A stretch of 64,000 bases of DNA from Phytohabitans aurantiacus (GCF_027923225.1 NZ_BSDI01000024.1:1-64000), one strand, 5' to 3'; counted from the first letter of the stretch, positions 35,637 through 44,104 are shown. Notes: generated by a model not told the origin, from the letters alone. Numbers and translations are program-made.

Positions 35637-35690
35637 GTGATCAGGGCGTCCCTCAAGTCGTTCTAACGACTTGAGGGACGCCCTGATCAT
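35637..35690. repeat. R1 54-bp palindrome, copy d
   Basis: GTGATCAGGGCGTCCCTCAAG and CTTGAGGGACGCCCTGATCAT pair except for the final base pair. Lies between the convergent ABC exporter and LysR genes; the right end supplies the LysR stop codon. Confidence 0.92.
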
Positions 35691-36583
35691 GACAGCGCGG
35701 CGGCCTCCGTCGTGAGCATGTGGACAAACGGCTCGACCGCCGGCGGGGTGCGCCGGCCGGCCAGCGTGGCCGCGAACACCCGCCGCACCGTCGCATCGTC
35801 GCGGTGCAGCCGCAGCAGCGCGAGGTCGGCGGGCGTGGCCCGGATCGCGAGCGCTGGCACCAAAGCCACGCCCAGCCCGGCCGCGACGCAGCCGAGCTTG
35901 CCCGTCCACTCCGCGGCGACGATGTCGATCCGTGGCTGGAAACCGCTCGGCAGCGTGGCCCGCAACAGCGTCTCCTCGGCGGTCGCGGAGCCGACCACAA
36001 AGGACTCCCCGGTCAACTCGGTCAGCCGCACGGTGCGCCGCCGGGCCAGCCGGTGTGTGCGTGGTACCGCCACCAGGAGCCGCTCGTCGAGCAGATGGCG
36101 CAGGGCGAACCGGCTGCCATCCAGCGGCTGGTCGGGCGGCGCGCTCACCACGGCCACGTCCGCGTCGCCGTCGGCGAGCCGCTCCAGCAGCTGTGGCGTG
36201 CGACCCTCCACAAGAGACAGGGTCACCTCCGGGTACTCCGCGCGGAACGCGGAGAGGGCGCGCGGCACGAGCGCGGCCACCGCGGTGGGAAACGCGCCAA
36301 CCCTCAACCGGCCCGCGCCGAGGCCACGCAGCGCCGCCAGGTCACGCTGCGCGGTCGCCAGCCGATCGAGTACCGCGTCCGCGTGCCCGAGCAGGCAGCG
36401 TCCCTCCTCGGTGAGCGCGACACCGCGCGGGAGCCGGTCGAACAGCCGGGCGCCGGTCTCCGCCTCCAGCGCGGCGATCTGCCGGGACACCGCCGACTGG
36501 GTGTACCGCAAAGCCCGCGCCGCCACGGTGATGGAGCCATGCCGGGCGACCGCGTGGAAGACCTCCAGCGATTGGATCTGCAC
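35687..36583 (-). CDS. LysR-family transcriptional regulator
   Basis: 298 aa. N-terminal winged helix (EVFHAVARHGSITVAARALRYTQSAVSRQIAALE) and a periplasmic-binding-protein-like effector domain from about residue 90 to the end. It is divergent from the dehydrogenase/Rid/deaminase operon, and a CTGCG-CAT-CGCAG palindrome lies 14 bp upstream of its start, so it probably regulates that operon and itself. Effector unknown. Its stop is in palindrome R1d. Confidence 0.92.
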   Translation of the reverse strand: MQIQSLEVFHAVARHGSITVAARALRYTQSAVSRQIAALEAETGARLFDRLPRGVALTEEGRCLLGHADAVLDRLATAQRDLAALRGLGAGRLRVGAFPTAVAALVPRALSAFRAEYPEVTLSLVEGRTPQLLERLADGDADVAVVSAPPDQPLDGSRFALRHLLDERLLVAVPRTHRLARRRTVRLTELTGESFVVGSATAEETLLRATLPSGFQPRIDIVAAEWTGKLGCVAAGLGVALVPALAIRATPADLALLRLHRDDATVRRVFAATLAGRRTPPAVEPFVHMLTTEAAALS

Positions 36584-36596
36584 GCACCCATGCTAT

Positions 36597-36609
36597 CTGC
36601 GCATCGCAG
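36597..36609. promoter_or_regulatory. Candidate LysR operator CTGCG-CAT-CGCAG
   Basis: A perfect 5-bp inverted repeat lies between the divergent LysR and dehydrogenase starts. It is flanked by T and A in a T-N11-A-like setting, the form LysR sites usually take. Confidence 0.5.
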
Positions 36610-36633
36610 CTATGCGTGACATTCGTTGGTGAC

Positions 36634-37470
36634 ATGGCAATGTCCGCCATACCGTTGCCAACCGTGAAGACCATCGCCGTACTCGGAACCGGACACATGG
36701 GCACGCCCATCGCGCGGCGGCTGCTCGCCAGCGGGTACCAGGTAATCGCCTGGAATCGCACGCCAGAGCGTGCGGCGCCCCTCGCGGCGGATGGGGCGAC
36801 CCTGGCCGCGTCCGCGGCCGACGCCGCTCGCGACGCCGACGCCGTCATCACGATGCTGACCGACGGGTCAGCGGTCGAGGACGTGTTGTTCGCCCGCGGC
36901 GCCGCGGCGGCGCTGCGTCCGGGCGCCTGCCTCGTGGAGATGTCCACCCTCGGGCCTGACGCCGTGCGCGCCCTGGTGTCCCGGCTGCCCGCCGGCGTCG
37001 ACCTGGTCGACGCACCGGTTGGCGGCAGCGTCGGCGCGGCCGCCTCGGGGCAGCTGCGGGTGCTCGCCGGCGGCGAACCCGCCGCGCTCGACCGGGTCGA
37101 GCCCGTGCTGTCCGCCCTCGGCACCGTGCGCCGTTGCGGCGGCCTCGGCGCCGGCGCCGCCATGAAGCTCGTCGCCAACACCGCGCTCGTGACCGCCGTG
37201 GCCGCACTCGCCGACACCCTCGCCGTCGCGCGGGCGCTCGGCGTCGACCGGGACGCGGCGCTGGACGTGATCGGCGCCGGGGCGCTGGGCGGCGTGGCTG
37301 GGCGGCTGGGTGGAAGCGGATCCGCGTTCAGTGTGGCGCTCGCCGCCAAGGACCTCGGCCTCGCACTGCGCGCGTTGGGTGCGACGCCCGCTCCCGTCGC
37401 CCGAGGCGCGGCAGACACACTGTCCACTGTAGAGAACCGAGGCGCTGACCTCGGCGTCATCGTCCAATAA
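36634..37470 (+). CDS. NAD(P)-dependent beta-hydroxyacid dehydrogenase (HIBADH family)
   Basis: 278 aa. NAD(P) site VLGTGHMGTPIARRLLASG near the start, substrate loop DAPVGGSVGAAASGQLRVLAGG (about 115-136), and the catalytic Lys in GAGAAMKLVAN (about 165). Enzymes of this family oxidise 3-hydroxyisobutyrate or related 2-/3-hydroxyacids, or act as imine reductases; the substrate is not determined here. ATG 36634 chosen; ATG 36640 and GTG 36664 are alternatives. First gene of a three-gene operon with Rid and deaminase proteins, divergent from LysR. The operon suggests degradation of an amino- or imino-compound. Confidence 0.85.
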   Translation: MAMSAIPLPTVKTIAVLGTGHMGTPIARRLLASGYQVIAWNRTPERAAPLAADGATLAASAADAARDADAVITMLTDGSAVEDVLFARGAAAALRPGACLVEMSTLGPDAVRALVSRLPAGVDLVDAPVGGSVGAAASGQLRVLAGGEPAALDRVEPVLSALGTVRRCGGLGAGAAMKLVANTALVTAVAALADTLAVARALGVDRDAALDVIGAGALGGVAGRLGGSGSAFSVALAAKDLGLALRALGATPAPVARGAADTLSTVENRGADLGVIVQ

Positions 37471-37478
37471 GGAGTATC

Positions 37479-37889
37479 GTGCGCCTGACCCTGGACAACC
37501 CCGCGAGCGTGGCCGCACCCTTCGGTGACCGGTTCGCGCATGTGGCCCGCGTCGACCTGCTTGGTGGCGCGCTGCTCGTGCTGGCCGGCCAGGTCGCCGT
37601 CGACGACACCGGCGCCGTGTACGCGCCCGGCGACGCCACCGCGCAGTCCGAGCGGATCTTCGAGATCATCGGCGGCGTGCTGGCCGCGCACGGCGCTGGC
37701 TTCGGCGACATACTGCACGTGCGTACGTTCATGACGAACCTCGACGACCTGCCCGCGTACGGCGCGGTGCGGCGCCGCCTGTTCGCGGGCGGCACGCCAC
37801 CAGCGAGCACCACCGTCGAGGTGCGCCGCCTGTTCCTCCCCGGCGCGGTGCTGGAGGTCGAGGTGACAGCGGCGGTCAGCGCCGCGTAG
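37479..37889 (+). CDS. Rid-family (YjgF/UK114) protein, noncanonical active site
   Basis: 136 aa, trimeric Rid fold. The family skeleton is clear (GALLVLAGQVAVDDTG, VRTFMTNLDDLPAYGAVRRRLF, STTVEVRRLFLPGAVLEVEVTA). Archetypal RidA has an Arg in the P-A-R motif that hydrolyses enamines; here the motif is PAST, Ser in place of Arg. So it probably belongs to a Rid subgroup with another role. GTG start with AAGGAG seven bases upstream, 8 bp after the dehydrogenase. Confidence 0.85.
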   Translation: MRLTLDNPASVAAPFGDRFAHVARVDLLGGALLVLAGQVAVDDTGAVYAPGDATAQSERIFEIIGGVLAAHGAGFGDILHVRTFMTNLDDLPAYGAVRRRLFAGGTPPASTTVEVRRLFLPGAVLEVEVTAAVSAA

Positions 37890-37912
37890 CGGTAGGTTCT
37901 AGGCTGGCCGGC

Positions 37913-38398
37913 ATGATGGGCCACGGGGATCTCCGGCACCTGCACCGCTGCGTTGAACTCGCCGAGGAGGCGCTCGCTGCCGGCGATGAGCCGTTCGGCG
38001 CCGTACTCGTCGGTGCCGACGGCACGGTGCTTGCCGAAGACCACAACCGCGTCGCCGGCGGCGACCACACCCAGCACGCGGAGCTGGCGCTCGCACGCTG
38101 GGCGGCGGCCAACCTCGCCCCGGCCGAGCGCGAGACCGCGACCGTGTACACCTCCGGCGAGCACTGCCCGATGTGCGCGGCGGCGCACGGCTGGGTGGGG
38201 CTCGGCCGCATCGTGTACGTGGCGTCGTCCGCCCAACTGGAGGGCTGGCTCGCCGAGATGGACGCGCCCCTACCGCCGGTACGCGCGCTGCCGATCCGCG
38301 ACATCGTGCCCGAAGCCGACGTGGAGGGCCCGGTACCCAAGCTGACCGCCCGGGTCCGCGAGCTGCACCGCCGCTTCCACAACGCCCCCGGCGCCTGA
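37913..38398 (+). CDS. Nucleoside/guanine-type deaminase (CDA superfamily)
   Basis: 161 aa. Zinc-dependent deaminase motifs: QHAELALARWA (His and catalytic Glu) and SGEHCPMCAAAHGW (two zinc Cys, CxxC). The overall length and PMC motif resemble guanine deaminase/tRNA-A34-like enzymes rather than cytidine deaminase. Deamination of a nucleobase or related amino compound fits the neighbouring Rid and dehydrogenase genes. It is separated from the Rid gene by 23 bp and is convergent with the thioesterase. Confidence 0.87.
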   Translation: MMGHGDLRHLHRCVELAEEALAAGDEPFGAVLVGADGTVLAEDHNRVAGGDHTQHAELALARWAAANLAPAERETATVYTSGEHCPMCAAAHGWVGLGRIVYVASSAQLEGWLAEMDAPLPPVRALPIRDIVPEADVEGPVPKLTARVRELHRRFHNAPGA

Positions 38399-38401
38399 CC
38401 G

Positions 38402-39115
38402 TTAGTCGTGGGCGGCGGCGGGGTTGGAGGCGTCGGGGTGGAGGGCCTCGCCGAAGAGACGCTCGGACTGGTCTGAGCGCAGTGCCACGAACAGCCCGGT
38501 CGCCTCGACGAGTACCGCGTCGGGCTCGGACTCTGTCGTGATGGTGGCGCGGGCGGTCACCTTGCGGCCGTCGACGCCCACGACCTCGGCGGCCAGCCGC
38601 AACGGTGTCCGCAACGGCACCGGGGCGCGGTACTGGGTGTCGAGCCGCACGGTCATCCCCGGGTGGCCGGCGACGCTGGTGGCGTACCCCAGGATCTGGT
38701 CCAGGAGTAGTGCGCTGATGCCGCCGTGGGCGTACATCGGCGGGCCTTCGTAGACGAGACCAAGCGTGCACGTGCCGACGGCCTTGCCCTCGACGACCTC
38801 GACGCGCAGCGGCGGCGCGATAGCGCTGCCGTCACCACACACCGGGTTGTGCATCCGCACGCCGCCGAGCAGGTCGTCGGCGCTGGGGATCTGGCCGCGG
38901 GTGCGCTGCTGCTTGCCGACCGGGATGGTGGCCTCGCGCACGAGGGCGGCCGCGCGGCGCAGCTCGTCGGCCGGTGACTCGCTGGCGGCGGCCTGCTCGA
39001 CGAGGGTGCGCAGTGCCTCGCCGAGCTCCGCGATGGCCGCTCGCCGGTCCTCCACGGAGGGGGACTCGGGTGGCGGCGGAGAAGTGGAGTCGATCGTGTG
39101 GTAGCTCCGGCCCAT
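38402..39115 (-). CDS. PaaI-family hotdog thioesterase in the KstR regulon
   Basis: 237 aa. A helical N-terminal region (about 20-80) precedes the hotdog domain with PVCGDGSAIAPPLRVEV, MYAHGGISALLLDQILGYA and the strand TQYRAPVPL. Thioesterases of this type hydrolyse acyl-CoAs; a steroid or side-chain CoA ester is a reasonable guess. It has a KstR box directly upstream shared with kstD and a TATAAC 6 bp before the ATG, suggesting a leaderless transcript. It marks the left edge of the steroid cluster. Confidence 0.82.
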   Translation of the reverse strand: MGRSYHTIDSTSPPPPESPSVEDRRAAIAELGEALRTLVEQAAASESPADELRRAAALVREATIPVGKQQRTRGQIPSADDLLGGVRMHNPVCGDGSAIAPPLRVEVVEGKAVGTCTLGLVYEGPPMYAHGGISALLLDQILGYATSVAGHPGMTVRLDTQYRAPVPLRTPLRLAAEVVGVDGRKVTARATITTESEPDAVLVEATGLFVALRSDQSERLFGEALHPDASNPAAAHD

Positions 39116-39123
39116 GTCTTAGT

Positions 39124-39137
39124 TATAACCTGTTCTA
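39124..39137. promoter_or_regulatory. KstR box 1 (TATAACCTGTTCTA)
   Basis: Matches TNNAACNNGTTNNA, the KstR motif of mycobacteria, at every fixed position. It sits between the divergent thioesterase and kstD genes. On the minus strand TATAAC of the -10 overlaps it, so binding would block transcription. Confidence 0.85.
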
Positions 39138-39153
39138 ATTCTGAGGAGGTGTG

Positions 39154-40812
39154 ATGACCACCACTGTAGAGTACGACGCCGTCGTGGTCGGGGCTGGCGC
39201 GGCGGGCATGACCGGCGCGCTCGCCGCGGCCAAACAGGGGTTGCGGACCATCCTCATCGAGAAGGCCGGAAAGTTCGGCGGCTCCACGGCCCGCTCCGGC
39301 GCGGGCATCTGGGTGCCCAACAACGAGGTGGTGCTCGCGGCGGGCGTGCCGGATACGCCGGCCAAGGCCACCGCCTACCTGACGGCCGTCGTCGGGTCCG
39401 GCTCACCCGCGGCTCGGCAGCGGGCGTACCTGGACAACGGTCCCGCCACCATCTCGTTCCTGCTCCGCAACACGCCGCTGCGGTTCTCCTGGATGGAGAG
39501 CTACCCGGACTACTACCCGGAGCTGGCCGGCGGCATGCCGAACGGCCGCTCGATCGAGCCGGCGCCGCTCGACGCCAACATCCTCGGCACCGAGGCCGCC
39601 AACCTCAACCCGCCGTACCTGGCCGTGCCGGCGGGCACGGTCGTGCTCGCCGTCGACTACAAGTGGCTGGCGCTGATCGCCCGCCACCCGCGCGGCCTGG
39701 CGACCGCGACCGAGATCGTCCGGCGGTACCTGGACCTGTCCCTGCGGGGCCAGAAGCCGATCACGATGGGGCAGGCGCTGGCGGGTGGGCTGCGGGCCGG
39801 GCTGATCGCCGCCGACGTGCCGGTCCTACTCAACACGGCGCTGACCGACCTGTACGTGCAGAACGGGCGGGTCGCGGGCGTCTGGGCGACCACCGCGGAC
39901 GGCGAGGACCTGCTGGTCAAGGCCGCCCGGGGGGTGCTGCTCGCCTCGGGCGGGTTCGAGCACAACGAGCGCATGCGCAAGCAGTTCCAGCGGGAGCCGA
40001 TCGGCGTGGACTGGACGGTCGGCGCCGCCTCCAACACCGGCGACGGCATCGAGGCGGGCGCGCGGGCCGGCGCCAGCCTGGAGCTGATGGACGACGCCTG
40101 GTGGGGCCCGATGATCCCGCTGCCGGACGGCCCGTACTTCTGCCTGTCCGAGCGCACCCTGCCCGGCAACATCTTCGTCAACGCGGCGGGAAACCGGTTC
40201 GTCAACGAGGCCGCGCCGTACTCCGACGTCGTGCACACCATGTACGACAAGCACACCGCCCAGGTCCCGCACATCCCGTGCTGGATGGTGACCGACCAGA
40301 AGTACCGCAACCGGTACCTCTTCAAGGACGTCTCGCCCGCGCTCCCGTACCCGGACGCGTGGTATTCGAGCGGCGCCCTGCACCGCGACTGGACCATCGA
40401 GGGGCTGGCCACCAAGATCGGCGTACCGCCGGCGGCCCTGCGCGCCACGATCACCCGCTTCAACGGGCTGGCCCGCGCCGGCCGCGACACCGACTTCCGG
40501 CGCGGCGACAGCGCCTACGACGCGTACTTCGCCGACCCCACCAACCAGCCCAGCCCCTGCCTGGCGACGCTCGACCTGCCGCCGTACTACGCGTTCAAGA
40601 TCGTCCCCGGCGACCTGGGCACGAAGGGCGGCATCCGCACCGACGCGCGCGCCCGCGCGCTGCGCCCCGACGGCTCGGTGATCCCCGGCCTCTACGCGGC
40701 CGGAAACGCGAGCGGCGCGGTCATGGGCTACAGCTACGCGGGCGCCGGCTCGACACTCGGCCCGGCGATGACCTTCGGGTATGTCGCCGGACGCGACCTG
40801 GCCCAGAGTTAG
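39154..40812 (+). CDS. kstD: 3-ketosteroid Delta1-dehydrogenase
   Basis: 552 aa FAD-dependent dehydrogenase that introduces the C1-C2 double bond in the steroid A ring. FAD site VVVGAGAAGMTGALAA; SYPDYYPELAGG and SYAGAGSTLGPAMTFG supply the Tyr residues typical of the active site (the latter corresponds to the YxGxG of the R. erythropolis enzyme). The conserved IVPGDLGTKGG is intact. ATG 39154 follows GAGGAGG. A second kstD paralogue lies at 51037-52662. The gene is controlled by KstR box 1; the product feeds into 9alpha-hydroxylation and ring opening. Confidence 0.9.
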   Translation: MTTTVEYDAVVVGAGAAGMTGALAAAKQGLRTILIEKAGKFGGSTARSGAGIWVPNNEVVLAAGVPDTPAKATAYLTAVVGSGSPAARQRAYLDNGPATISFLLRNTPLRFSWMESYPDYYPELAGGMPNGRSIEPAPLDANILGTEAANLNPPYLAVPAGTVVLAVDYKWLALIARHPRGLATATEIVRRYLDLSLRGQKPITMGQALAGGLRAGLIAADVPVLLNTALTDLYVQNGRVAGVWATTADGEDLLVKAARGVLLASGGFEHNERMRKQFQREPIGVDWTVGAASNTGDGIEAGARAGASLELMDDAWWGPMIPLPDGPYFCLSERTLPGNIFVNAAGNRFVNEAAPYSDVVHTMYDKHTAQVPHIPCWMVTDQKYRNRYLFKDVSPALPYPDAWYSSGALHRDWTIEGLATKIGVPPAALRATITRFNGLARAGRDTDFRRGDSAYDAYFADPTNQPSPCLATLDLPPYYAFKIVPGDLGTKGGIRTDARARALRPDGSVIPGLYAAGNASGAVMGYSYAGAGSTLGPAMTFGYVAGRDLAQS

Positions 40813-40823
40813 AACAAGTTTCA
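40810..40823. promoter_or_regulatory. KstR box 2 (TAGAACAAGTTTCA)
   Basis: Exact TNNAACNNGTTNNA match overlapping the kstD stop codon and lying 28 bp before the SRPBCC gene, which therefore seems to have its own KstR-controlled promoter. Confidence 0.75.
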
Positions 40824-40851
40824 GTCGGAACACAGTTACGGGAGGTAAGCA

Positions 40852-41277
40852 ATGCCGAAGGTAAGCGTTTCAGCCGAGGCCGCCGCCGGACCCGACCGGG
40901 TGTGGGAGCTCGCGACCGACCTGCCCCGCTGGGCGGAGTGGAACACCATGCACGAGGGCTTCACGGGGGAGGTGCCAGCGACGCTCACGGAGGGCGCCGC
41001 GTACCGCCAGCGGGTCAAGCTCATGGGGATGCCCGCCGAGATGGCGTGGCGGGTGGCGACCGCCGACGCCGGGCGGCTCGAACTGGCCGGCGATGGCCCG
41101 ATGGGCGTCAAGGCGGCCAACCGCTTCTACGTCGAGCCATCCGGCGACGGCTCGAAGATCACGTACGAGATGGAGTTCAACGGGCCGGCGCTCGCCGGAC
41201 CGATGGCGGGCATGCTGGAGAAGCAGGCCGGGACCGCCGCTCAGCAGTCCCTGGCCAAGTTCACTGCCCTGCTCTGA
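40852..41277 (+). CDS. SRPBCC (START-like) small lipid-binding protein
   Basis: 141 aa, single SRPBCC/polyketide-cyclase fold, cytoplasmic. Motifs: VWELATDLPRWAEWNTMHEGF at the start, FYVEPSGDGSKITYEMEFNGP mid-protein and the long C-terminal helix MAGMLEKQAGTAAQQSLAKF. The cavity of this fold binds hydrophobic ligands, so a carrier or isomerase for a steroid intermediate is plausible; no enzyme activity can be inferred. It has GGGAGG upstream and its own KstR box. Confidence 0.82.
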   Translation: MPKVSVSAEAAAGPDRVWELATDLPRWAEWNTMHEGFTGEVPATLTEGAAYRQRVKLMGMPAEMAWRVATADAGRLELAGDGPMGVKAANRFYVEPSGDGSKITYEMEFNGPALAGPMAGMLEKQAGTAAQQSLAKFTALL

Positions 41278-41284
41278 GCTAGCC

Positions 41285-41932
41285 CTACTCTGGCGTCTCA
41301 GGGCGGGGCGTCGCGAGCAGCAGCCGGGCGGCGAGCTCGAGGTGGTTGATGACGTCGTTGGCGGAGGCGCGCCGGGTCACCCAGGCGACCAGGTTCGACA
41401 GCCAGACGTCACCGATCACCCGGGCCGTCGCCCGGTCGTCCGCGGAGGCCTCGCCCTCGTGGATGGCCCGGGTGAACATGTCTTCCATCAGCCGCGCCAC
41501 GGCGTTGACCTCGGTGGCCGCCGACGGGTCGGCGAACATGAACGCCCGCGTCATCGCCTCGGTCAGCAGCGGGTCGCGCTGCATCGAGCGGGTCACCTTG
41601 CCGAGCACGAAGAGCATGCGGTCGTACGAGGTGTCGCCGGGGATCGGGGCGCGGGTGAGCTTCTCCTGCGAGCGGTCCAGCTCCCGGGCGAGCGCCGACA
41701 CCAGCAGGTGGATCTTGGAGGGGAAGTAGCGGTACAGCGTGCCGAGTGCCACCTCGGCGCGCTCCGCGACGGCGCGCATCTGCACCGCGTCGTAGCCGCC
41801 CTTGGAGGCGAGCTGGAGCGTCGCGTCGAGAATGCGGCGGCGCCGGTCGCGCTGCGCGGCGGAACCCTGCTCGGCGTCGGCGGCGAGCGTGCCCAAAGCG
41901 GGATTGCTGGTATTTGTTCTCGGTGCTGCCAT
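41285..41932 (-). CDS. kstR: KstR, TetR-family repressor of steroid catabolism
   Basis: 215 aa. The sequence from SAAQRDRRRRILDATLQLASKGG through VQMRAVAERAEVALGTLYRYFPSK aligns closely with mycobacterial KstR (Rv3574), and the C-terminal SDVWLSNLLAWLTRRA-type motif is present as GDVWLSNLVAWVTRRAS. It represses cholesterol genes and is released by 3-oxo-cholestenoyl-type CoA thioesters. It is divergent from fadE34 with KstR box 3 between, as in Mycobacterium, implying autoregulation. GGAGAGGAAGC precedes the ATG. Confidence 0.95.
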   Translation of the reverse strand: MAAPRTNTSNPALGTLAADAEQGSAAQRDRRRRILDATLQLASKGGYDAVQMRAVAERAEVALGTLYRYFPSKIHLLVSALARELDRSQEKLTRAPIPGDTSYDRMLFVLGKVTRSMQRDPLLTEAMTRAFMFADPSAATEVNAVARLMEDMFTRAIHEGEASADDRATARVIGDVWLSNLVAWVTRRASANDVINHLELAARLLLATPRPETPE

Positions 41933-42008
41933 GCTTCCTCTCCGGGATCTCGTTGCGTCAAGACTAGCAATGCTGCTGTTACGCGCACGTGTACTGGTCT
42001 CAACATAG

Positions 42009-42022
42009 TGAAACGTGTTCTA
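42009..42022. promoter_or_regulatory. KstR box 3 (TGAAACGTGTTCTA)
   Basis: Exact motif match in the kstR-fadE34 divergent promoter. TCTAAT at 42019-42024, overlapping the box, lies six bases before the GTG start of the fadE34-like gene and could be its -10 in a leaderless transcript. Confidence 0.85.
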
Positions 42023-42030
42023 ATTCCAGC

Positions 42031-44103
42031 GTGCCGATTGCCATCACGGAGGAGCAGCGGGCCCTGCGGGAGTCGGTGCGCCGCTGGGCCGCCGGCGCGG
42101 GCACGCTCGTGACCGTCCGCGCGATGGAGGAGACGCCGGCCGCCTGGGAGCGGCACTGGGCGGGCGTGGCCGGCCTCGGCGTCTTCGCGATCGCGCTGCC
42201 GGAGCCGTGCGGTGGAGCCGGTGGCACCGCCGCCGACCTGGCCAGCGCCGTCGAGGCTCTCGCGGAAGCGCTGGTGCCCGGTCCCGTGCTCCCCACACTC
42301 GTCGCCGCGCTCGCGCTGGCCGACCACGCCGACCTGCCCGCCGCCAAGGAGGCGCTGCCCGCGCTCGCGTCCGGCGGCGCGACCGTGGCCCTCTGCCTGA
42401 CGCCCGGTGGGTTCGTCCTCGGCGCCGGCGCCTCTCATGTCCTCCTGCCGGGCTTCCTTCCGGGGGACAGCGGCTGGTATCTGCTCGACGCCCGGGTGAC
42501 GCCGCGCACGGCCGTCGACTTCTCGCGGCCGATCGGCGTCGTCGAGGCCGGCGTCCTGCCAGCGGAGCGCCGCCTGCCGCTCACGACCGCGCGGGTCAAG
42601 GACATCGCGGCGCTGGTCGCCGCCGTCGAGTCCACCGCCGTCGCCAGCTGGGCCACGCGCACGGCCGCCGAGTACGCCAAGGTGCGCCAGCAGTTCGGCC
42701 GGCCGATCGGCGCTTTCCAAGCGGTACAGCACATGTGTGCCGAGATGCTCTGCCGCGCCGAGCGGGCCACGGCGCTGGTGTGGGACGCCGCCCGGGCGTT
42801 CGACGAGGCGCCCGAGGAGTTTCCCCTCGCGGTGGCCGCCGCTGCGGCGGTCGCGCTGGACGCGGGCGTCGACAACGCCAAGGACTGCGTACAGGTGCTC
42901 GGCGGCATCGGCTTCACCTGGGAGCACGACGCGCACCTGTACCTGCGCCGGGCGGTGGCGCTGCGCCAGTTCCTCGGCGGCGGGGCGGCCTGGCGCGCGC
43001 GAGCCGCCGAGCTGGCCGTGGCCGGCGCCCGGCGCACGCTGTCCATAGGGGACACGTCCGCGCCGCCCGAGGTACGCGTCCGGGTCGCCGGGATCGCCGC
43101 GCTACCGGAGGGGGAGCGGCGGGTCGCGCTCGCCGACGCGGGATACCTCGCTCCACAGTGGCCGGCCCCGTACGGGCTCGGTGCCGGGCCGGCCGAACAG
43201 CTCGCCCTCGACGCCGAGCTGGACCGCGCCGGGGTGACCCGGCCCGACATCGCCATCGCCGGCTGGGCGGTGCCCACGATCCTGAGCCACGGCACCGAAG
43301 CCCAGCGCGAGCGCTTCGCCGGCCCGTCGCTGCGCGGCGAGATCACCTGGTGCCAGCTGTTCAGCGAGCCGGAGGCGGGCTCCGACCTGGCATCGCTGCG
43401 TATGCGGGCGGAGGCGGCACCGGGCGGCTGGCGACTGACCGGTCAGAAGGTCTGGACGTCCCTCGCCGCCGACGCCGACTGGGGCATCTGCCTGGCCCGC
43501 ACCGACCCCGACGCGCCCAAGCACAAGGGGCTCACGTACTTTCTCGTACCGATGCGCTCGCCCGGCGTCGAGGTGCGGCCGCTGCGGGAGCTGACCGGGC
43601 GCGCGGTCTTCAACGAGGTCTTCCTCGACGGCGTGTTCGTGCCCGACGACTGTGTCGTGGGTCAGCCCGGCGATGGCTGGCGGCTGGCGCGCGGCACGCT
43701 CGCGTACGAGCGGGTGGCGATGTCGCGGGGCTCGTCGTTCGGCGAGGGCGTGGAGCGGCTGGTCGCGGCCGGCGCCCCGGCGGAGCTGCTCGGCGGTCTC
43801 GTGGCGGGCGGGCTCGCGGTGTCCCTTCTGGACGTACGGGCCGCGCTGCGCCGCCTCGACGGCCAGCCCGGCGGCCCGGAGTCGGCCGTGGCCAAGCTCG
43901 TCGGCGTGGCGCACCGGCAGGCGGTCGCCGAGGCAGCACTCGTGTGTCTCGGCGAGGCGGGCGCGGCGGCAGACGGCGACGGCGCCGAGGCGGTGCACGA
44001 GTTCCTCCTGAGCCGGTGCCTGAGCATCGCCGGTGGCACCACGCAGATCCTGCTGTCCGTCGTGGCGCAGCGGGTGCTGGGCCTGCCCCGGGAGGGTCGC
44101 TGA
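42031..44103 (+). CDS. fadE34: Fused double acyl-CoA dehydrogenase, FadE34/ChsE3-like
   Basis: 690 aa consisting of two acyl-CoA dehydrogenase domains in tandem (about 1-330 and 335-690). The C-terminal one has EAGSDLASLRMRAE, GQKVWTSLAADADW and CLARTDPDAPKHKGLTYF, the normal FAD/substrate motifs. Length, tandem form and position next to kstR match M. tuberculosis FadE34 (Rv3573c), which dehydrogenates C24 steroid-CoA side chains. GTG 42031 starts the homology; the frame upstream overlaps the KstR box. First gene of a six-gene operon with ATGA or short overlaps. Confidence 0.88.
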   Translation: MPIAITEEQRALRESVRRWAAGAGTLVTVRAMEETPAAWERHWAGVAGLGVFAIALPEPCGGAGGTAADLASAVEALAEALVPGPVLPTLVAALALADHADLPAAKEALPALASGGATVALCLTPGGFVLGAGASHVLLPGFLPGDSGWYLLDARVTPRTAVDFSRPIGVVEAGVLPAERRLPLTTARVKDIAALVAAVESTAVASWATRTAAEYAKVRQQFGRPIGAFQAVQHMCAEMLCRAERATALVWDAARAFDEAPEEFPLAVAAAAAVALDAGVDNAKDCVQVLGGIGFTWEHDAHLYLRRAVALRQFLGGGAAWRARAAELAVAGARRTLSIGDTSAPPEVRVRVAGIAALPEGERRVALADAGYLAPQWPAPYGLGAGPAEQLALDAELDRAGVTRPDIAIAGWAVPTILSHGTEAQRERFAGPSLRGEITWCQLFSEPEAGSDLASLRMRAEAAPGGWRLTGQKVWTSLAADADWGICLARTDPDAPKHKGLTYFLVPMRSPGVEVRPLRELTGRAVFNEVFLDGVFVPDDCVVGQPGDGWRLARGTLAYERVAMSRGSSFGEGVERLVAAGAPAELLGGLVAGGLAVSLLDVRAALRRLDGQPGGPESAVAKLVGVAHRQAVAEAALVCLGEAGAAADGDGAEAVHEFLLSRCLSIAGGTTQILLSVVAQRVLGLPREGR

Positions 44104-44104
44104 C

